64,000 nt of DNA, from assembly GCA_900469615.1 (NCBI GenBank), contig UBYA01000001.1, positions 124,001 through 188,000 on the forward strand, written 5' to 3'. A model generated the notes under the pieces. It did not search any database. It was not told where the DNA came from and was given only the letters and a program-made list of their open reading frames with translations. This document shows, one piece after another, positions 1 through 9,095 of this stretch. The translations under genes were made by a program, and so were the position numbers. Each line of letters begins with the position of its first letter. The first letter of the stretch is position 1. Origin of the DNA: Hyphomicrobiales bacterium (lineage in GTDB: Bacteria > Pseudomonadota > Alphaproteobacteria > Rhizobiales > Rhizobiaceae).

Positions 1-1
1 G

Positions 2-289
2 GCCTCGCTCGGCGCGATCCTGCTCTGCGGCGCAACGACAGCGATCTGCGGGCCTATCGGCTTCCTCGGACTGGTGGTGCCGCATCTGTGCCGTCTGATG
101 GTCGGGGTCGATTATCGCTGGCTGCTGCCCTTTTCCACCCTTGGCGGCGCCTGCCTGTTGCTGGCGGCCGACATCCTTGGCCGCATCGTCGCCAGACCGG
201 CCGAAATCGACGTCGGGATCGTGATGGCGCTTGTCGGCGCGCCATTCTTCATCGCGATCGTCCGTCGCCAGAGGGTGCGCGACCTGTGA
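2..289 (+). CDS. FecCD-family iron-siderophore ABC permease (3' part only)
   Basis: C-terminal ~95 residues of a BtuC/FecCD-type inner-membrane permease; the gene enters from before the window. Visible are the family motif GPIGFLGLVVPHLCR (residues ~17-31 of the fragment) and two later hydrophobic segments, ending in RRQRVRDL. It stops two bases before the ATG of a second FecCD permease, so the two probably form a heterodimeric channel (FepD/FepG-like), with the ATPase following. Substrate is inferred to be a ferric siderophore because the operon ends with a siderophore-interacting reductase. Confidence 0.9.
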   Translation, partial: ASLGAILLCGATTAICGPIGFLGLVVPHLCRLMVGVDYRWLLPFSTLGGACLLLAADILGRIVARPAEIDVGIVMALVGAPFFIAIVRRQRVRDL

Positions 290-291
290 CC

Positions 292-1326
292 ATGTCCATT
301 TCCACACTCGACCGCATTATCGACAGCCGCAGGCGGCGTCTGCGCCGGTATGTGCTCTTGATCGCCATGCTGTCGGTTATCGTCGTAGCTCTCTTCGCGC
401 TCACCTTGCTGCTCGGGCAGTCCTTCACACCGCCGGGGGACGTCGTGCGCGTGCTGCTCGGCGAAAACGTGCCGGGTGCGGCCTTTACCGTCGGTCAGCT
501 CCGGCTGCCGCGTGCCATGCTTTCGGTGCTGGCGGGCCTGAGCTTCGGGCTCGGCGGTGTTGCGTTCCAGACCTTGCTGCGAAACCCGCTCGCCAGTCCC
601 GATATCATCGGCATCAGCTCCGGTGCCAGTGCGGCGGCCGTTTTCGCCATCGTCGTGCTGTCGCTGAAGGGGCCGGTCGTCTCCCTGGTGGCCGTGACGG
701 CTGGCCTCGGCGTCGCGCTTCTGGTCTACGGCCTGTCATTCCGAAACGGCGTCGCCGGCACGCGGCTCATTCTCGTCGGCATCGGCGTTTCGGCCATGCT
801 GGAAAGCATGATCGCCTATATCCTGTCGCAAGCTCCGGCCTGGACGTTGCAGGAGGCGATGCGCTGGCTGACCGGCAGCGTGAACGGCGCACAGCTCGTC
901 CAGGCGGCTCCGCTGCTCGCCTCGCTCGCCGTCTTCGGCGGCCTTCTGCTTAGCCGCGCGCGCGACCTGGAGGCGCTGCGGCTTGGAGATGACACCGCCG
1001 CCGCCCTCGGGGTCGGCGTTTCGCGCACTCGCGTGCTGGTCATCGTCGCGGCCGTCGGCATGATCGCCTCCGCCACGGCGGTCACCGGCCCGATCGCCTT
1101 CGTCGCCTTTCTTTCAGGGCCGATTGCGGCGCGTATCATGGGAAGCGGCGGATCGTTGCTCATCCCATCGGCGCTGATCGGCGCCGTCCTCGCGCTGGGA
1201 GGCGATTATGCCGGCCAGTTCCTCCTGTCGAGCCGCTATCCGGTGGGCGTGGTCACAGGCGCGTTCGGGGCTCCCTATCTGATTTTCCTGATCATCCGCG
1301 CCAATCGGACCGGAGGCACACTATGA
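292..1326 (+). CDS. FecCD-family iron-siderophore ABC permease
   Basis: 344-residue integral membrane permease, the second of a FepD/FepG-like pair importing ferric siderophores with the ATPase that follows. An ATG at 292, two bases after the previous stop, is preferred over an upstream in-frame ATG at 88, which would overlap the first permease along its whole end and gives non-membrane, Arg-rich sequence. After a basic N-terminus (DSRRRRLRRY) there are about nine hydrophobic segments. Family motifs: LRNPLASPDIIGISSGA near residue 95 and GDDTAAALGV near 230. The stop overlaps the ATPase start (ATGA), indicating translational coupling. No anomaly seen. Confidence 0.93.
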   Translation: MSISTLDRIIDSRRRRLRRYVLLIAMLSVIVVALFALTLLLGQSFTPPGDVVRVLLGENVPGAAFTVGQLRLPRAMLSVLAGLSFGLGGVAFQTLLRNPLASPDIIGISSGASAAAVFAIVVLSLKGPVVSLVAVTAGLGVALLVYGLSFRNGVAGTRLILVGIGVSAMLESMIAYILSQAPAWTLQEAMRWLTGSVNGAQLVQAAPLLASLAVFGGLLLSRARDLEALRLGDDTAAALGVGVSRTRVLVIVAAVGMIASATAVTGPIAFVAFLSGPIAARIMGSGGSLLIPSALIGAVLALGGDYAGQFLLSSRYPVGVVTGAFGAPYLIFLIIRANRTGGTL

Positions 1327-2147
1327 CGGTTCATTCCCTTGTGGCCAGCGGGCTTTCCGTCGGCTACGGCCAAGTTGAAATTCTGCATCAGCTTGATCTC
1401 GCCGTCCCTCCCGGCAGGATCACAGCCATCGTCGGCGCCAATGCCTGTGGCAAGTCCACGCTTCTGCGCTCGTTGTCGCGACTGCTGGCACCGCGCCAGG
1501 GGCAGGTGCTGCTCGACGGTGAGGCGATCCACCGCATGCCATCGAAGGAACTGGCGCGCACGCTGGGGCTGCTGCCGCAGTCGCCGATCGCGCCGGAGGG
1601 CATCACCGTTGCTGATCTCGTCAGCCGCGGAAGGCACCCGCACCAGACCTTGTTTTCGCGCTGGACACGCAAGGATGACGAAGCCGTGGACAGCGCACTT
1701 TCGGACACCAAGCTCTTGGAGCTTGCCGAACGATCCGTGGACGAGCTTTCCGGCGGGCAACGTCAACGCGTGTGGATCGCCATGGCGCTGGCTCAACAGA
1801 CGGAAGTCCTGCTGCTGGACGAGCCGACGACATTTCTCGATATCAGTCACCAGATCGAGGTGCTGGATCTGTTGACCGATCTCAACCAGTCGCGTGGGAC
1901 CACGATCATCATGGTGCTGCACGACCTCAATCTCGCGGCGCGCTACGCAGACCACCTCGTCGCAATGGCGGGAGGGCGTGTCCACATTTCGGGCCGACCG
2001 GAGGACGTGCTGACGGAAGAGAATGTGCGGCAGATCTTCGGTCTCGAAAGCCGCATTGTCACAGATCCCACCTCGGGCCGGCCGATCATGCTCCCGGTCG
2101 GCCGACATAGGATGGCGGCCCAGAATTGCAAGGGGAATCGATCATGA
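1323..2147 (+). CDS. Iron-siderophore ABC transporter ATP-binding protein (FepC-like)
   Basis: 274-residue cytoplasmic ATPase energising the preceding permeases. Walker A GANACGKST at ~38-46, signature ELSGGQRQR at ~139-147, Walker B VLLLDEPTTFLD at ~160-171, and switch His in VLHDLN near 200 are all intact. Length is typical of FepC/FhuC. It starts in an ATGA overlap with the permease and ends in an ATGA overlap with the siderophore-interacting protein, so the four genes are one translationally coupled operon. The periplasmic binding protein is not in the window and is presumably upstream. Confidence 0.94.
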   Translation: MTVHSLVASGLSVGYGQVEILHQLDLAVPPGRITAIVGANACGKSTLLRSLSRLLAPRQGQVLLDGEAIHRMPSKELARTLGLLPQSPIAPEGITVADLVSRGRHPHQTLFSRWTRKDDEAVDSALSDTKLLELAERSVDELSGGQRQRVWIAMALAQQTEVLLLDEPTTFLDISHQIEVLDLLTDLNQSRGTTIIMVLHDLNLAARYADHLVAMAGGRVHISGRPEDVLTEENVRQIFGLESRIVTDPTSGRPIMLPVGRHRMAAQNCKGNRS

Positions 2148-3205
2148 GCGTTGTTCAGGAGTTCAAACTCTCGGGTATAGCGGTCCCGCGGGACGCTGCC
2201 GGCATGCTTGACGACATCTGCGAACACTTCGTCGAGCATGCCGAGGTAGAGCGCAGCGGGAATCTTGCCCTGCTGAAAAGCAGGATGGCGAACGCTCGCC
2301 TTTGCGTGCAGGATCGAACGCTGCTGATAGAGCTGACCTGCCCCTCGGAACAGGCGCTGGAGATGAGCCGCAGCATGATAGCCGAACATCTGTTTTATTT
2401 TGCCGGAGACGATCCCCTCGATCTCACCTGGTCCAGCCCCGCGCCGCCGGCGCTGCTGCCGAACCTCCACGCTGTCACGGTGATTTCCGCGGAGGACGTG
2501 ACGCCGCACATGCGGCGGGTAAAATTTACTTGCGCCGACGTGGCTCCGTTCATCGGCGGCGATATGCATGTCCGCTTGCTTGTGCCGCCGGCGGACAGGC
2601 CCCCGGTCTGGCCGCGCCTGCGCGAGGATGGCAGAGTTGCCTGGCCCGGAGAGGACGAACTTCTGGTGCGCGTCTATACGATCCGCGCTGTCGATGCCGA
2701 GCGCCAGGAACTTTGGATCGACTTCCTGCAACATGCTGCATCCGGCGTTGCGACGCCCGGCGCCGATTTCGCGCGAGACGCACAGCCTGGACGGGAAGTC
2801 GCCCTGTTAGGACCGGGCGGCGGAGGCGTTCCGGCGGCAAGGTCCATCCTGCTGGCCGGCGACGAGACCGCACTTCCGGCGATCGCGCGGATCGCCGAGG
2901 AAGTGCCAGCCGGCACGCGGCTGCAAGCCATCATCGAAGTGTTCGACACCGCAGAAGAGCAGCCGCTTTCTTCCCAGGGCGTACTCGCTGTCCACTGGTT
3001 GCATCGCAGGCACTATGCGCCCGGCGCCAAAGGTATCCTTGCCGAGGAAATGAGGAAAGCGATCGCGTCTGTGGACGATGAAACCTTCGTCTGGTTTGCC
3101 AGCGAAAAGGAAGACGCGCGCTTCATTCGAAACGTCTTGAAAGACCGCCGGCATGACAGGAAGAACATGTATGTAGCGTGGTATTGGGAAAAAGACCGAG
3201 CCTGA
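2144..3205 (+). CDS. Siderophore-interacting protein (ferric-siderophore reductase) with N-terminal DUF2218 domain
   Basis: 353 residues. Residues ~1-90 match the DUF2218 pattern (MLDDICEHFVEHAEV ... MIAEHLFYFA); residues ~105-350 are a SIP/ViuB-type FAD-binding ferric reductase (TPHMRRVKF, LLVRVYTIRAVD, LLAGDETALPAIARI, WYWEKDRA at the end). SIP proteins reduce Fe(III)-siderophore in the cytoplasm using NAD(P)H or ferredoxin and release the iron. The ATG at 2144, overlapping the ATPase stop, is preferred to the in-frame ATG at 2126. Last gene of the uptake operon. The DUF2218 fusion occurs in some rhizobial homologues; the role of that domain is not known to me. Confidence 0.9.
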   Translation: MSVVQEFKLSGIAVPRDAAGMLDDICEHFVEHAEVERSGNLALLKSRMANARLCVQDRTLLIELTCPSEQALEMSRSMIAEHLFYFAGDDPLDLTWSSPAPPALLPNLHAVTVISAEDVTPHMRRVKFTCADVAPFIGGDMHVRLLVPPADRPPVWPRLREDGRVAWPGEDELLVRVYTIRAVDAERQELWIDFLQHAASGVATPGADFARDAQPGREVALLGPGGGGVPAARSILLAGDETALPAIARIAEEVPAGTRLQAIIEVFDTAEEQPLSSQGVLAVHWLHRRHYAPGAKGILAEEMRKAIASVDDETFVWFASEKEDARFIRNVLKDRRHDRKNMYVAWYWEKDRA

Positions 3206-3496
3206 ACGGTGACGCGAAGCGGACGGGCGATTCCGATCACGGTGACAGCGCAATCAATGAAATTCCGGATTTGACCAATGCAACCGATGGCCCGTCTCGC
3301 TGGCCGCGCCGTAGATTGCATCGGTCCATAGGAACCTTTCGCACGTAACGTCATCGATGGACGGTGAGCGATCTGCAGCAAATAGTGTCGGCCGATGCTG
3401 TGTCGTTATAAACCAACGCAAACAAGCGAAGCGGCAAGAACTTTCCTTTGGAGTGGATGCAATGCAATTGTAATGCAGGTCTGCTGGGAGGCCTAG

Positions 3497-3802
3497 ATGA
3501 CAATTCATAGAAATGACGAAGTGACTATCGCCGCCAATCATGCGATCTCGTTTACAAGGAGCATGCCGGGAGGGAACTCCGCGGTATTCTATCAGCTAAA
3601 CCATGGGCTCGGCTTATCGAATTTTGCGCTGTCCGATATGTCTCCCGAGTTTCATTGGAAATACGTCGCTGAGGCGAGATCGTTCAGTCCAGATGACGGT
3701 TTGTGCCTCCGGGGAATGGCGCTATTCAGGGTTTTCCAGGCTGAACTGCTTCGATGCCTCGTCGTAGCTGAAGAGCTCGGCGTAGCGACCCCAAGAGATT
3801 AG
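3497..3802 (+). CDS. Small hypothetical protein, doubtful
   Basis: 101-codon frame with a plausible Shine-Dalgarno (GGGAGG, eight bases before the ATG) standing alone between the siderophore operon and a convergent ABC ATPase gene. I recognise no domain. Its last ~27 codons lie antisense to the end of the ATPase gene, where the composition becomes that of a shadow frame. It could be a real small gene, the remnant of a longer one (the FHWKYV... stretch is reminiscent of the start of some AraC-type regulators, too weak to call), or spurious. Confidence 0.25.
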   Translation: MTIHRNDEVTIAANHAISFTRSMPGGNSAVFYQLNHGLGLSNFALSDMSPEFHWKYVAEARSFSPDDGLCLRGMALFRVFQAELLRCLVVAEELGVATPRD

Positions 3803-5065
3803 CGCACGCATGGTATCTTCGGCGAGTTTCTCGGACATGTGGTCCTCCAGCTCGTCGGAGAAGCGCGTGAAGGGGGCGTGATGGCTCGGACGTTCGTCCA
3901 GAACGCGCCTGATCTGGGCGGCCAGCGGCACATAGGTTATCAGATGCTCGGCGAAGAGATGCTTGCGGGCATCGACCTCGCCATCGACGAAGCGGCGGCC
4001 CTGTTCCGTCAGTTGAACGTCGCCGCCGGCCACCTCGGCGAACCGCAGAAGCTGGAGCGTCTCGGCGATCGGAAAAAGTTCGTCGGCCTCCATCTGCAGC
4101 GTGGTCGCGAGCTCCGGCAGGTCGGCCCGGCCGCTATAGGGCGGCCCGGCGAGCGCCTCCATCATGCCCGACAGGAGGTTGGTCGAGAGCCTTGGCAGCG
4201 CCATGCCGATCCCCGTGCCCGGAAATCCTTCGATCGTCCTCTTCTCCGTTTTGTCCGTAGGCGCCTTCTGCGTCATGTGCGCGTAGATTTCCTCGACGAG
4301 CTCGCGGAAGCGCGGATCGGCGCGGTTGCGCGGGTGCGGGAGCCCGACCTTGATTTCCTTGGCGACCCGCCCGGGATTGGATGAGAAGATCAGGATACGG
4401 TCGCACATCAGGACGGCTTCCTCGATATTGTGCGTGACCATCAGGATCGACTTGATCGGCAGGCGCCCCTCGATCCATAGATCGATCAGATCGGTGCGCA
4501 GATTTTCAGCTGTCAGGACGTCGAGCGCGGAGAACGGCTCGTCCATCAGCATCAGCTTCGGGTGAACGACGAGCGCGCGGGCGAAGCCGACACGCTGACG
4601 CATGCCGCCGGACAGTTCTTTGGGATAGGCGCTTTCGAAACCGTCGAGGCCAATCAGATCGATCGCCTGGAGCGAGCGTCGACGGCGTTCGGCGGCAGGT
4701 ATGCCGATAGCTTCCAAGCCGATCTCAACGTTCTGGAGAACCGTCAGCCAGGGGAAGAGCGCGAAGCTCTGGAAAACGATCGACAGCCCTTCGCAAGGAC
4801 CGGTGACCGGCTGGCCGCACCAGCGGACGTCGCCGCTCGATGCTTCCAGAAGACCGGAAATGATCCGCAGGAGTGTCGACTTGCCGGAACCGGAACGGCC
4901 GAGAAGGCCGACGATCTCGCCCTCGTGAATGCTGACCGATACGTCGTTGAGCACGACGAGATCGGCGTTGTCGCCCTTGTGATAGACCTGACGGACGCCG
5001 CTGACCTCGACCAGGCGCTGGGTGTTCCGGTTGTCATGGACATCGAGTGCTGCAGGATTGTTCAT
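3722..5065 (-). CDS. NitT/TauT-family ABC transporter ATPase with AAA-associated C-terminal domain
   Basis: 447 residues. The first ~270 are a nitrate/sulfonate/taurine-type ATPase: Walker A GRSGSGKST (~56-64), signature ELSGGMRQR, Walker B LMLMDEPFSALD, and VTHNIEEAV after the D-loop. Residues ~300-445 form the AAA-associated C-terminal extension (winged-helix-like) found on a subset of these ATPases. It lies 12 bp downstream of the double-permease gene and forms a two-gene operon with it. No periplasmic binding protein is encoded nearby, so the substrate cannot be inferred beyond the family range (nitrate, sulfonate, bicarbonate or other small anions). Confidence 0.9.
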   Translation of the reverse strand: MNNPAALDVHDNRNTQRLVEVSGVRQVYHKGDNADLVVLNDVSVSIHEGEIVGLLGRSGSGKSTLLRIISGLLEASSGDVRWCGQPVTGPCEGLSIVFQSFALFPWLTVLQNVEIGLEAIGIPAAERRRRSLQAIDLIGLDGFESAYPKELSGGMRQRVGFARALVVHPKLMLMDEPFSALDVLTAENLRTDLIDLWIEGRLPIKSILMVTHNIEEAVLMCDRILIFSSNPGRVAKEIKVGLPHPRNRADPRFRELVEEIYAHMTQKAPTDKTEKRTIEGFPGTGIGMALPRLSTNLLSGMMEALAGPPYSGRADLPELATTLQMEADELFPIAETLQLLRFAEVAGGDVQLTEQGRRFVDGEVDARKHLFAEHLITYVPLAAQIRRVLDERPSHHAPFTRFSDELEDHMSEKLAEDTMRALISWGRYAELFSYDEASKQFSLENPE

Positions 5066-5077
5066 GGCAGGTCTCCC

Positions 5078-6814
5078 TTAATTGAGACGTAGACGGCGCT
5101 CGGCGAAGTCATACATCGGACGCCAGACCAGACGGTTGAAGAGGATGACGAAGAGCGACATGACGGCGATCCCGAGCGTCAGGCGCGGGTAGTCTCCGGC
5201 AGTCGTCGCCTGGGCGATGTAGGCGCCTAGGCCGTGGGCGGTGAGCTGCGTTTTTCCCCAGCTCGCAACTTCGGCGACGATCGCGGCGTTCCAGGAGCCG
5301 CCGCTCGCAGTGATCGCTCCGGTGACGTAGTAGGGGAAGATCCCCGGCAGCATGACCTTGCGCCACCAGTTCCAACCGCCGATCCGGAACGATGCAGCCG
5401 CCTCCTTCAGGTCGTTCGGAAAGGCGCTGGCTCCGGCGATGACGTTGAAGAGGATGTACCATTGCGTGCCCAGAATCATCAGCGGCGACAGCCAGACATC
5501 GGCATTGAGACCGAAGCGAACGATGAGCACGACCGCGAAAGGAAAGACGATGTTGGCAGGGAACGCCGCCAGGAACTGTGCGATGGGCTGGACCCGCTCC
5601 GCCATCCGGGGGCGAAGCCCGATCCAGACGCCGATCGGAACCCAGATCACCGAAGCGAGGACAATCAGCACCACGACGCGGATCATGGTAAGGACACCGA
5701 GCCCGAAGACGTCTGCGACCTCCGGCAGGGCGAGTTCCGTCGCGACGAAGTGCGCGATCAGCCAGACCGAATAGATCGTCGCGGCGATGACGACCGCCAG
5801 CCAGACGCGGTCGGCCGCCTTGCTCGCCACGATCTGCCGGGCAGATTTCGGGAAGATCGAAGGGCCGGAGAGTCGGAGCTTCGGCAGGCTGGTGATCAGC
5901 CAGCCGAGCGGCCGGAGTACGACCCGAAGGAAACGTGCACGGCGGAAGGCGTCGAGGAGCCACGAATTAGGAGCCGTTCCGCCAGCCGAAAGTTCGACGC
6001 GAAACTTGTCGCTCCAGGCGACGAGCGGCCGGAACAGAAGCTGATCGTAAAGGAGGATCACGGCCAGCATGGTGACCACGGCCCATCCGATGGCGGTGAG
6101 ATCCTGCTGCTCGATGGCGAGGGCCACGTAGGAGCCGATCCCCGGCAGCGTGATCGTCGTGTCTCCGGCCGAGATCGCTTCCGAAGCGACGACGAAGAAC
6201 CAGCCGCCCGACATGGACATCATCGTGTTCCAGATGAGACCCGGCATGGAATACGGGACTTCCAGTCGCCAGAAGCGCTGCCAGCCCGTCAGGTGGAACG
6301 TGCGCGTGGCTTCGTCCAGCTCGCGCGGCACTGTCTTCACCGAGTGATAGAAGCTGAAGGTCATGTTCCATGCCTGGCTGGTGAAGATCGCGAAGATCGA
6401 TGCCAGCTCGACGCCCAGAACCTGCCCCGGAAACAGCGCCATGAAGCCGACCACGGTGAACGACAGGAAACCGAGCACCGGAACGGACTGCAGGATGTCC
6501 AGAAGCGGGATCAGCACCATTTCGGCCCGCTTGCTCTTCGCCGCCATCACTCCGTAGAGGAAGGTGAAGACGAGCGACGCAACGATCGCCGCCAGCATGC
6601 GCAGCGTGGTGCGCAGCGCATATTCGGGCAGGTTGCGTGGATCGAGCGAGACCGGCGTGACATTGAGCGAACTGATCGGCACCAGCGTGGCGTGGCCGCC
6701 GTGGATGAAGAGGAGGACGCACCCGAAGAAGAGGCCGAACGCGACGACGTCCCAGATGTTGGGTACGAAGCGGCGTGCCCGGCCCGCGTCCATTGCTGGA
6801 ATAGGCATGGTCAT
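5078..6814 (-). CDS. NitT/TauT-family ABC transporter, duplicated permease domains in one protein
   Basis: About 578 residues from the ATG at 6814; an in-frame GTG at 6862 would add 16 residues (an ATG at 6808 is also possible). Two tandem BPD_transp_1 permease domains, each with the EAA-type loop: LDEATRTFHLTGWQRFWRLE in the first half and LKEAAASFRIGGWNWWRKV in the second. Around twelve membrane segments. A natural fusion giving both transmembrane halves of the transporter, energised by the ATPase encoded 12 bp downstream. It is transcribed away from the histidine kinase gene, so the 0.57-kb space between them probably contains both promoters. Confidence 0.9.
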   Translation of the reverse strand: MTMPIPAMDAGRARRFVPNIWDVVAFGLFFGCVLLFIHGGHATLVPISSLNVTPVSLDPRNLPEYALRTTLRMLAAIVASLVFTFLYGVMAAKSKRAEMVLIPLLDILQSVPVLGFLSFTVVGFMALFPGQVLGVELASIFAIFTSQAWNMTFSFYHSVKTVPRELDEATRTFHLTGWQRFWRLEVPYSMPGLIWNTMMSMSGGWFFVVASEAISAGDTTITLPGIGSYVALAIEQQDLTAIGWAVVTMLAVILLYDQLLFRPLVAWSDKFRVELSAGGTAPNSWLLDAFRRARFLRVVLRPLGWLITSLPKLRLSGPSIFPKSARQIVASKAADRVWLAVVIAATIYSVWLIAHFVATELALPEVADVFGLGVLTMIRVVVLIVLASVIWVPIGVWIGLRPRMAERVQPIAQFLAAFPANIVFPFAVVLIVRFGLNADVWLSPLMILGTQWYILFNVIAGASAFPNDLKEAAASFRIGGWNWWRKVMLPGIFPYYVTGAITASGGSWNAAIVAEVASWGKTQLTAHGLGAYIAQATTAGDYPRLTLGIAVMSLFVILFNRLVWRPMYDFAERRLRLN

Positions 6815-7383
6815 GTTGATCACCGAAGTTCGGATGAGAAGATCAGGCGCGTGGAGACGCACCCGCGGCCGCTTATGAAAAGCGTCGGCTTCCTATTCGA
6901 TCACCGCGCTGCCGGGAGCGGCGGGCAGGCCGAAGGATGCGGGGAGGAAGGTTCCGCATTGCTCACCTCGTGTTCTGGCCGGCCGCCGCGAACGAGGGAA
7001 CCGGACATCAGGTTCGCGGCGTCTTCGACGGCAGGCTCATGCTGCTGGTTCGACTACTGGACGGGTCCATTGAAAGGGTCCTGATTGGCGTCGGTCAACC
7101 GATCCGACACGACCGATATGATCCCACGACGGCCCTCAGTCAAGCTATGCCCGGCGGAGCTCAGGCTCCTCTTCCGACATGCTCCGCCGCACGGCGATAT
7201 CTTGCGGACGTTCGACAAGATGCTGATACATATGCGTTTTTTCGTGTATTCTGGCTTATCCGCCAAACGGAATGCTGAGGAGGCGCACCAAAAACAAGGC
7301 TCCCGGATATACTTTGGTATATCACCTGTATTCCAATGCCTTTGTCACGGGCGCGTTTTAAGCGCGAAATTGTCGGGAAAAGC
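6815..7383. other. Divergent intergenic region
   Basis: 569 bases between the double permease (minus) and the histidine kinase (plus). Frames in it are rich in Arg/Pro/Gly and I do not accept them as genes. The only clear structure is the dyad at 7306-7323. Both operons must be driven from here or from just inside it. Confidence 0.5.
7306..7323. promoter_or_regulatory. Perfect dyad GATATAC-TTTG-GTATATC, candidate operator
   Basis: Seven-base perfect arms around a four-base spacer, 60 bases before the chosen histidine-kinase ATG. The inner 5-4-5 geometry is that of Crp/Fnr-type sites, but the sequence is not the Fnr consensus and any dimeric regulator, including the FixJ-like protein encoded here, could use it. 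Function is inferred from position only. Confidence 0.45.
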
Positions 7384-8466
7384 ATGTCTGATTGCGAGAA
7401 CCTTTTGGAGCGGGAGGCTCCCGAACCCATGATTTCGCGACCTGTCGTCGTCCTGCCCGTCCTCGTTCTTCTGATGGCCGTGATCTTTGCAGCGGACACG
7501 GTGACGGACTATGCCATTGCCGCTGCAGTCTTCTACACCTCCGTTCTCCTGATCGCGACGCAGTTCCTCTCTATCCGCGCGGTGGTCGTGCTCGCCGCGG
7601 CGTCCGTTTTTCTGACGATCCTCTCCTTCTACCTGACCCGGCACGGAGCCTACGAGGTCGGATTGGTCAACATGGCCATCAGCATCGTCGCGATCGGAGG
7701 AACGACCTATCTCGGGCTGCGCCTAAAGTCGGCGGAACTCTCCGCACACCAGTCGCGGGAGAGGCTTCTCAGGATGGCCCGGCTGACGACGCTCGGCCAA
7801 TTGACGACATCGATCGCTCACGAAGTCGGTCAGCCGCTCGCCGCCATATCCACGAGCGCCGGGGCATGCAGCCGCTGGCTGGGCCAGGAGCCTCCGAACA
7901 TCGAGCGCGCCAGGGCTGCGCTCGAACGCATCGTCAGCGACACGTCCCGTGCCAGTGATATCCTCAGCCGCGTGCGGGGACTTGCGAGGGGCGAGGCCCC
8001 GCTCAGGACGGGCTTCGATCTCAACCAGGCGGTCCGGGAGATCGTCGAACTGTCTGAGGGCGACATCGGTCGAAGAGGCACGGAACTTACCATGTCCTTC
8101 TCCGAAAACCTTGCCGCAGCCTTCGCGGACCGCGTCCAGATCCAGCAGGTCGTCGGCAATCTGCTCCTGAATGCGATCGAAGCGATCGCCATCCGCCCGG
8201 ATGGCGCCGGAAGGATCAGTCTCATGACGGAGCAGGCCGAACCTGGAAAGATCAGGTTCGCCATCCAGGACAACGGACCAGGGATTCCGACGAACGCCCG
8301 GCAGCATCTCTTCGACGCCTTTTGGACGACGAAGTCGGGAGGCTTCGGGCTCGGGCTGACGATCAGCCTGCAGATCATCGAGTCGAACGGTGGGCACATA
8401 TGGGTGCCGCCGACGGACGACGGGGCTTGCTTCATCTTCGAAATTCCAGCGGAGGCCGTCGAATGA
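7384..8466 (+). CDS. Membrane sensor histidine kinase
   Basis: About 360 residues. Several hydrophobic segments occupy the first ~110 residues (VVVLPVLVLLMAVIF, IAAAVFYTSVLLIAT, VVVLAAASVFLTILS, MAISIVAIGGTTYLG), with no periplasmic or PAS domain. Then a HisKA helix with phospho-acceptor His in SIAHEVGQPLAA (~residue 146) and a HATPase with N-box NLLLNAIEA, G1 DNGPGIP and G2 GGFGLGL. Alternative starts exist at 7336 and 7432; 7384 has a purine-rich GGGAAAAG before it. It overlaps the response-regulator gene (ATGA), so the two are a cognate pair. The signal is unknown; the divergent NitT-type transporter is the obvious candidate target. Confidence 0.88.
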   Translation: MSDCENLLEREAPEPMISRPVVVLPVLVLLMAVIFAADTVTDYAIAAAVFYTSVLLIATQFLSIRAVVVLAAASVFLTILSFYLTRHGAYEVGLVNMAISIVAIGGTTYLGLRLKSAELSAHQSRERLLRMARLTTLGQLTTSIAHEVGQPLAAISTSAGACSRWLGQEPPNIERARAALERIVSDTSRASDILSRVRGLARGEAPLRTGFDLNQAVREIVELSEGDIGRRGTELTMSFSENLAAAFADRVQIQQVVGNLLLNAIEAIAIRPDGAGRISLMTEQAEPGKIRFAIQDNGPGIPTNARQHLFDAFWTTKSGGFGLGLTISLQIIESNGGHIWVPPTDDGACFIFEIPAEAVE

Positions 8467-9095
8467 CAGCTGTCGATGCCGAACCGGCGGTCTACGTAGT
8501 CGATGACGACCCCTCCGTGCGGATAGCGCTGGAAGACCTGTTCGAGTCCATCGGACTGCCGGTGCTGACGTTTCCTTCGGTGGGAGCGTTCCTGGAACAT
8601 CGTCACGGGCAGGGGCCGTCCTGCCTTGTTCTCGACGTCAGAATGCCTGGGCGGAGTGGAACCGACTTCCATCTCCAGATGGACGGAATGGGTCTGCGAA
8701 TGCCGGTAGTCTTCATCACGGCCCATGGAGATATCGCCATGGGCGTAAAGGCGATCAAGGCAGGCGCCGCGGATTTCCTGACAAAGCCGTTCCGCGATCA
8801 GGAGCTCCTCGACGCCGTCAATTCGGCCATCGAAAGGGACCGGCGTAGGCTGGGGCAGGAGAGGCTCGAAGCCGATCTCAAGGCAAGATGGGAAACCCTG
8901 ACTTCCGGAGAGCGCGACGTTTTCGACCTCGTAGTTACAGGGCTCCTGAACAAGCAGATCGCCTCGGAACTCGATATCAAGGAAGTCACGGTAAAGGTGC
9001 GCAGGGCAAGGATCATGCAGAAGATGGCGGCCGGGTCGCTTGCCGACCTCGTCAGGATGGCGGATCAGCTCAAGGCCAGGCAGTTCGACCGCTGA
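8463..9095 (+). CDS. FixJ/NarL-type response regulator
   Basis: 210 residues: receiver domain with acidic pocket VDDDPS, phospho-acceptor Asp in LVLDVRMPG (~58), switch Thr in FITAHGD and Lys in TKPFRD; then a LuxR-type helix-turn-helix (LTSGERDVFDLVVTGLLNKQ ... VKVRRARIMQKM). The ATG overlaps the kinase stop, which fixes the start; the longer upstream frame lies in the kinase gene. A DNA-binding regulator phosphorylated by the adjacent kinase. The recognition helix stretch (IKEVTVKVRRARIM) departs somewhat from the usual TVK.HR pattern, with Arg replacing His. Confidence 0.9.
   Translation: MTAVDAEPAVYVVDDDPSVRIALEDLFESIGLPVLTFPSVGAFLEHRHGQGPSCLVLDVRMPGRSGTDFHLQMDGMGLRMPVVFITAHGDIAMGVKAIKAGAADFLTKPFRDQELLDAVNSAIERDRRRLGQERLEADLKARWETLTSGERDVFDLVVTGLLNKQIASELDIKEVTVKVRRARIMQKMAAGSLADLVRMADQLKARQFDR

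Noticed and set aside
5234..7084. 616-codon plus-strand frame opposite the double permease
   Set aside because: Charged, low-complexity antisense translation of a membrane protein gene with no family match.
6937..7278. 113-codon frame in the transporter/kinase interval
   Set aside because: No ribosome site or domain; GC-driven frame.
7411..7423. CGGGAGGCTCCCG palindrome in the kinase gene start region
   Set aside because: Short, GC-only and within the likely coding sequence; expected by chance in this composition.
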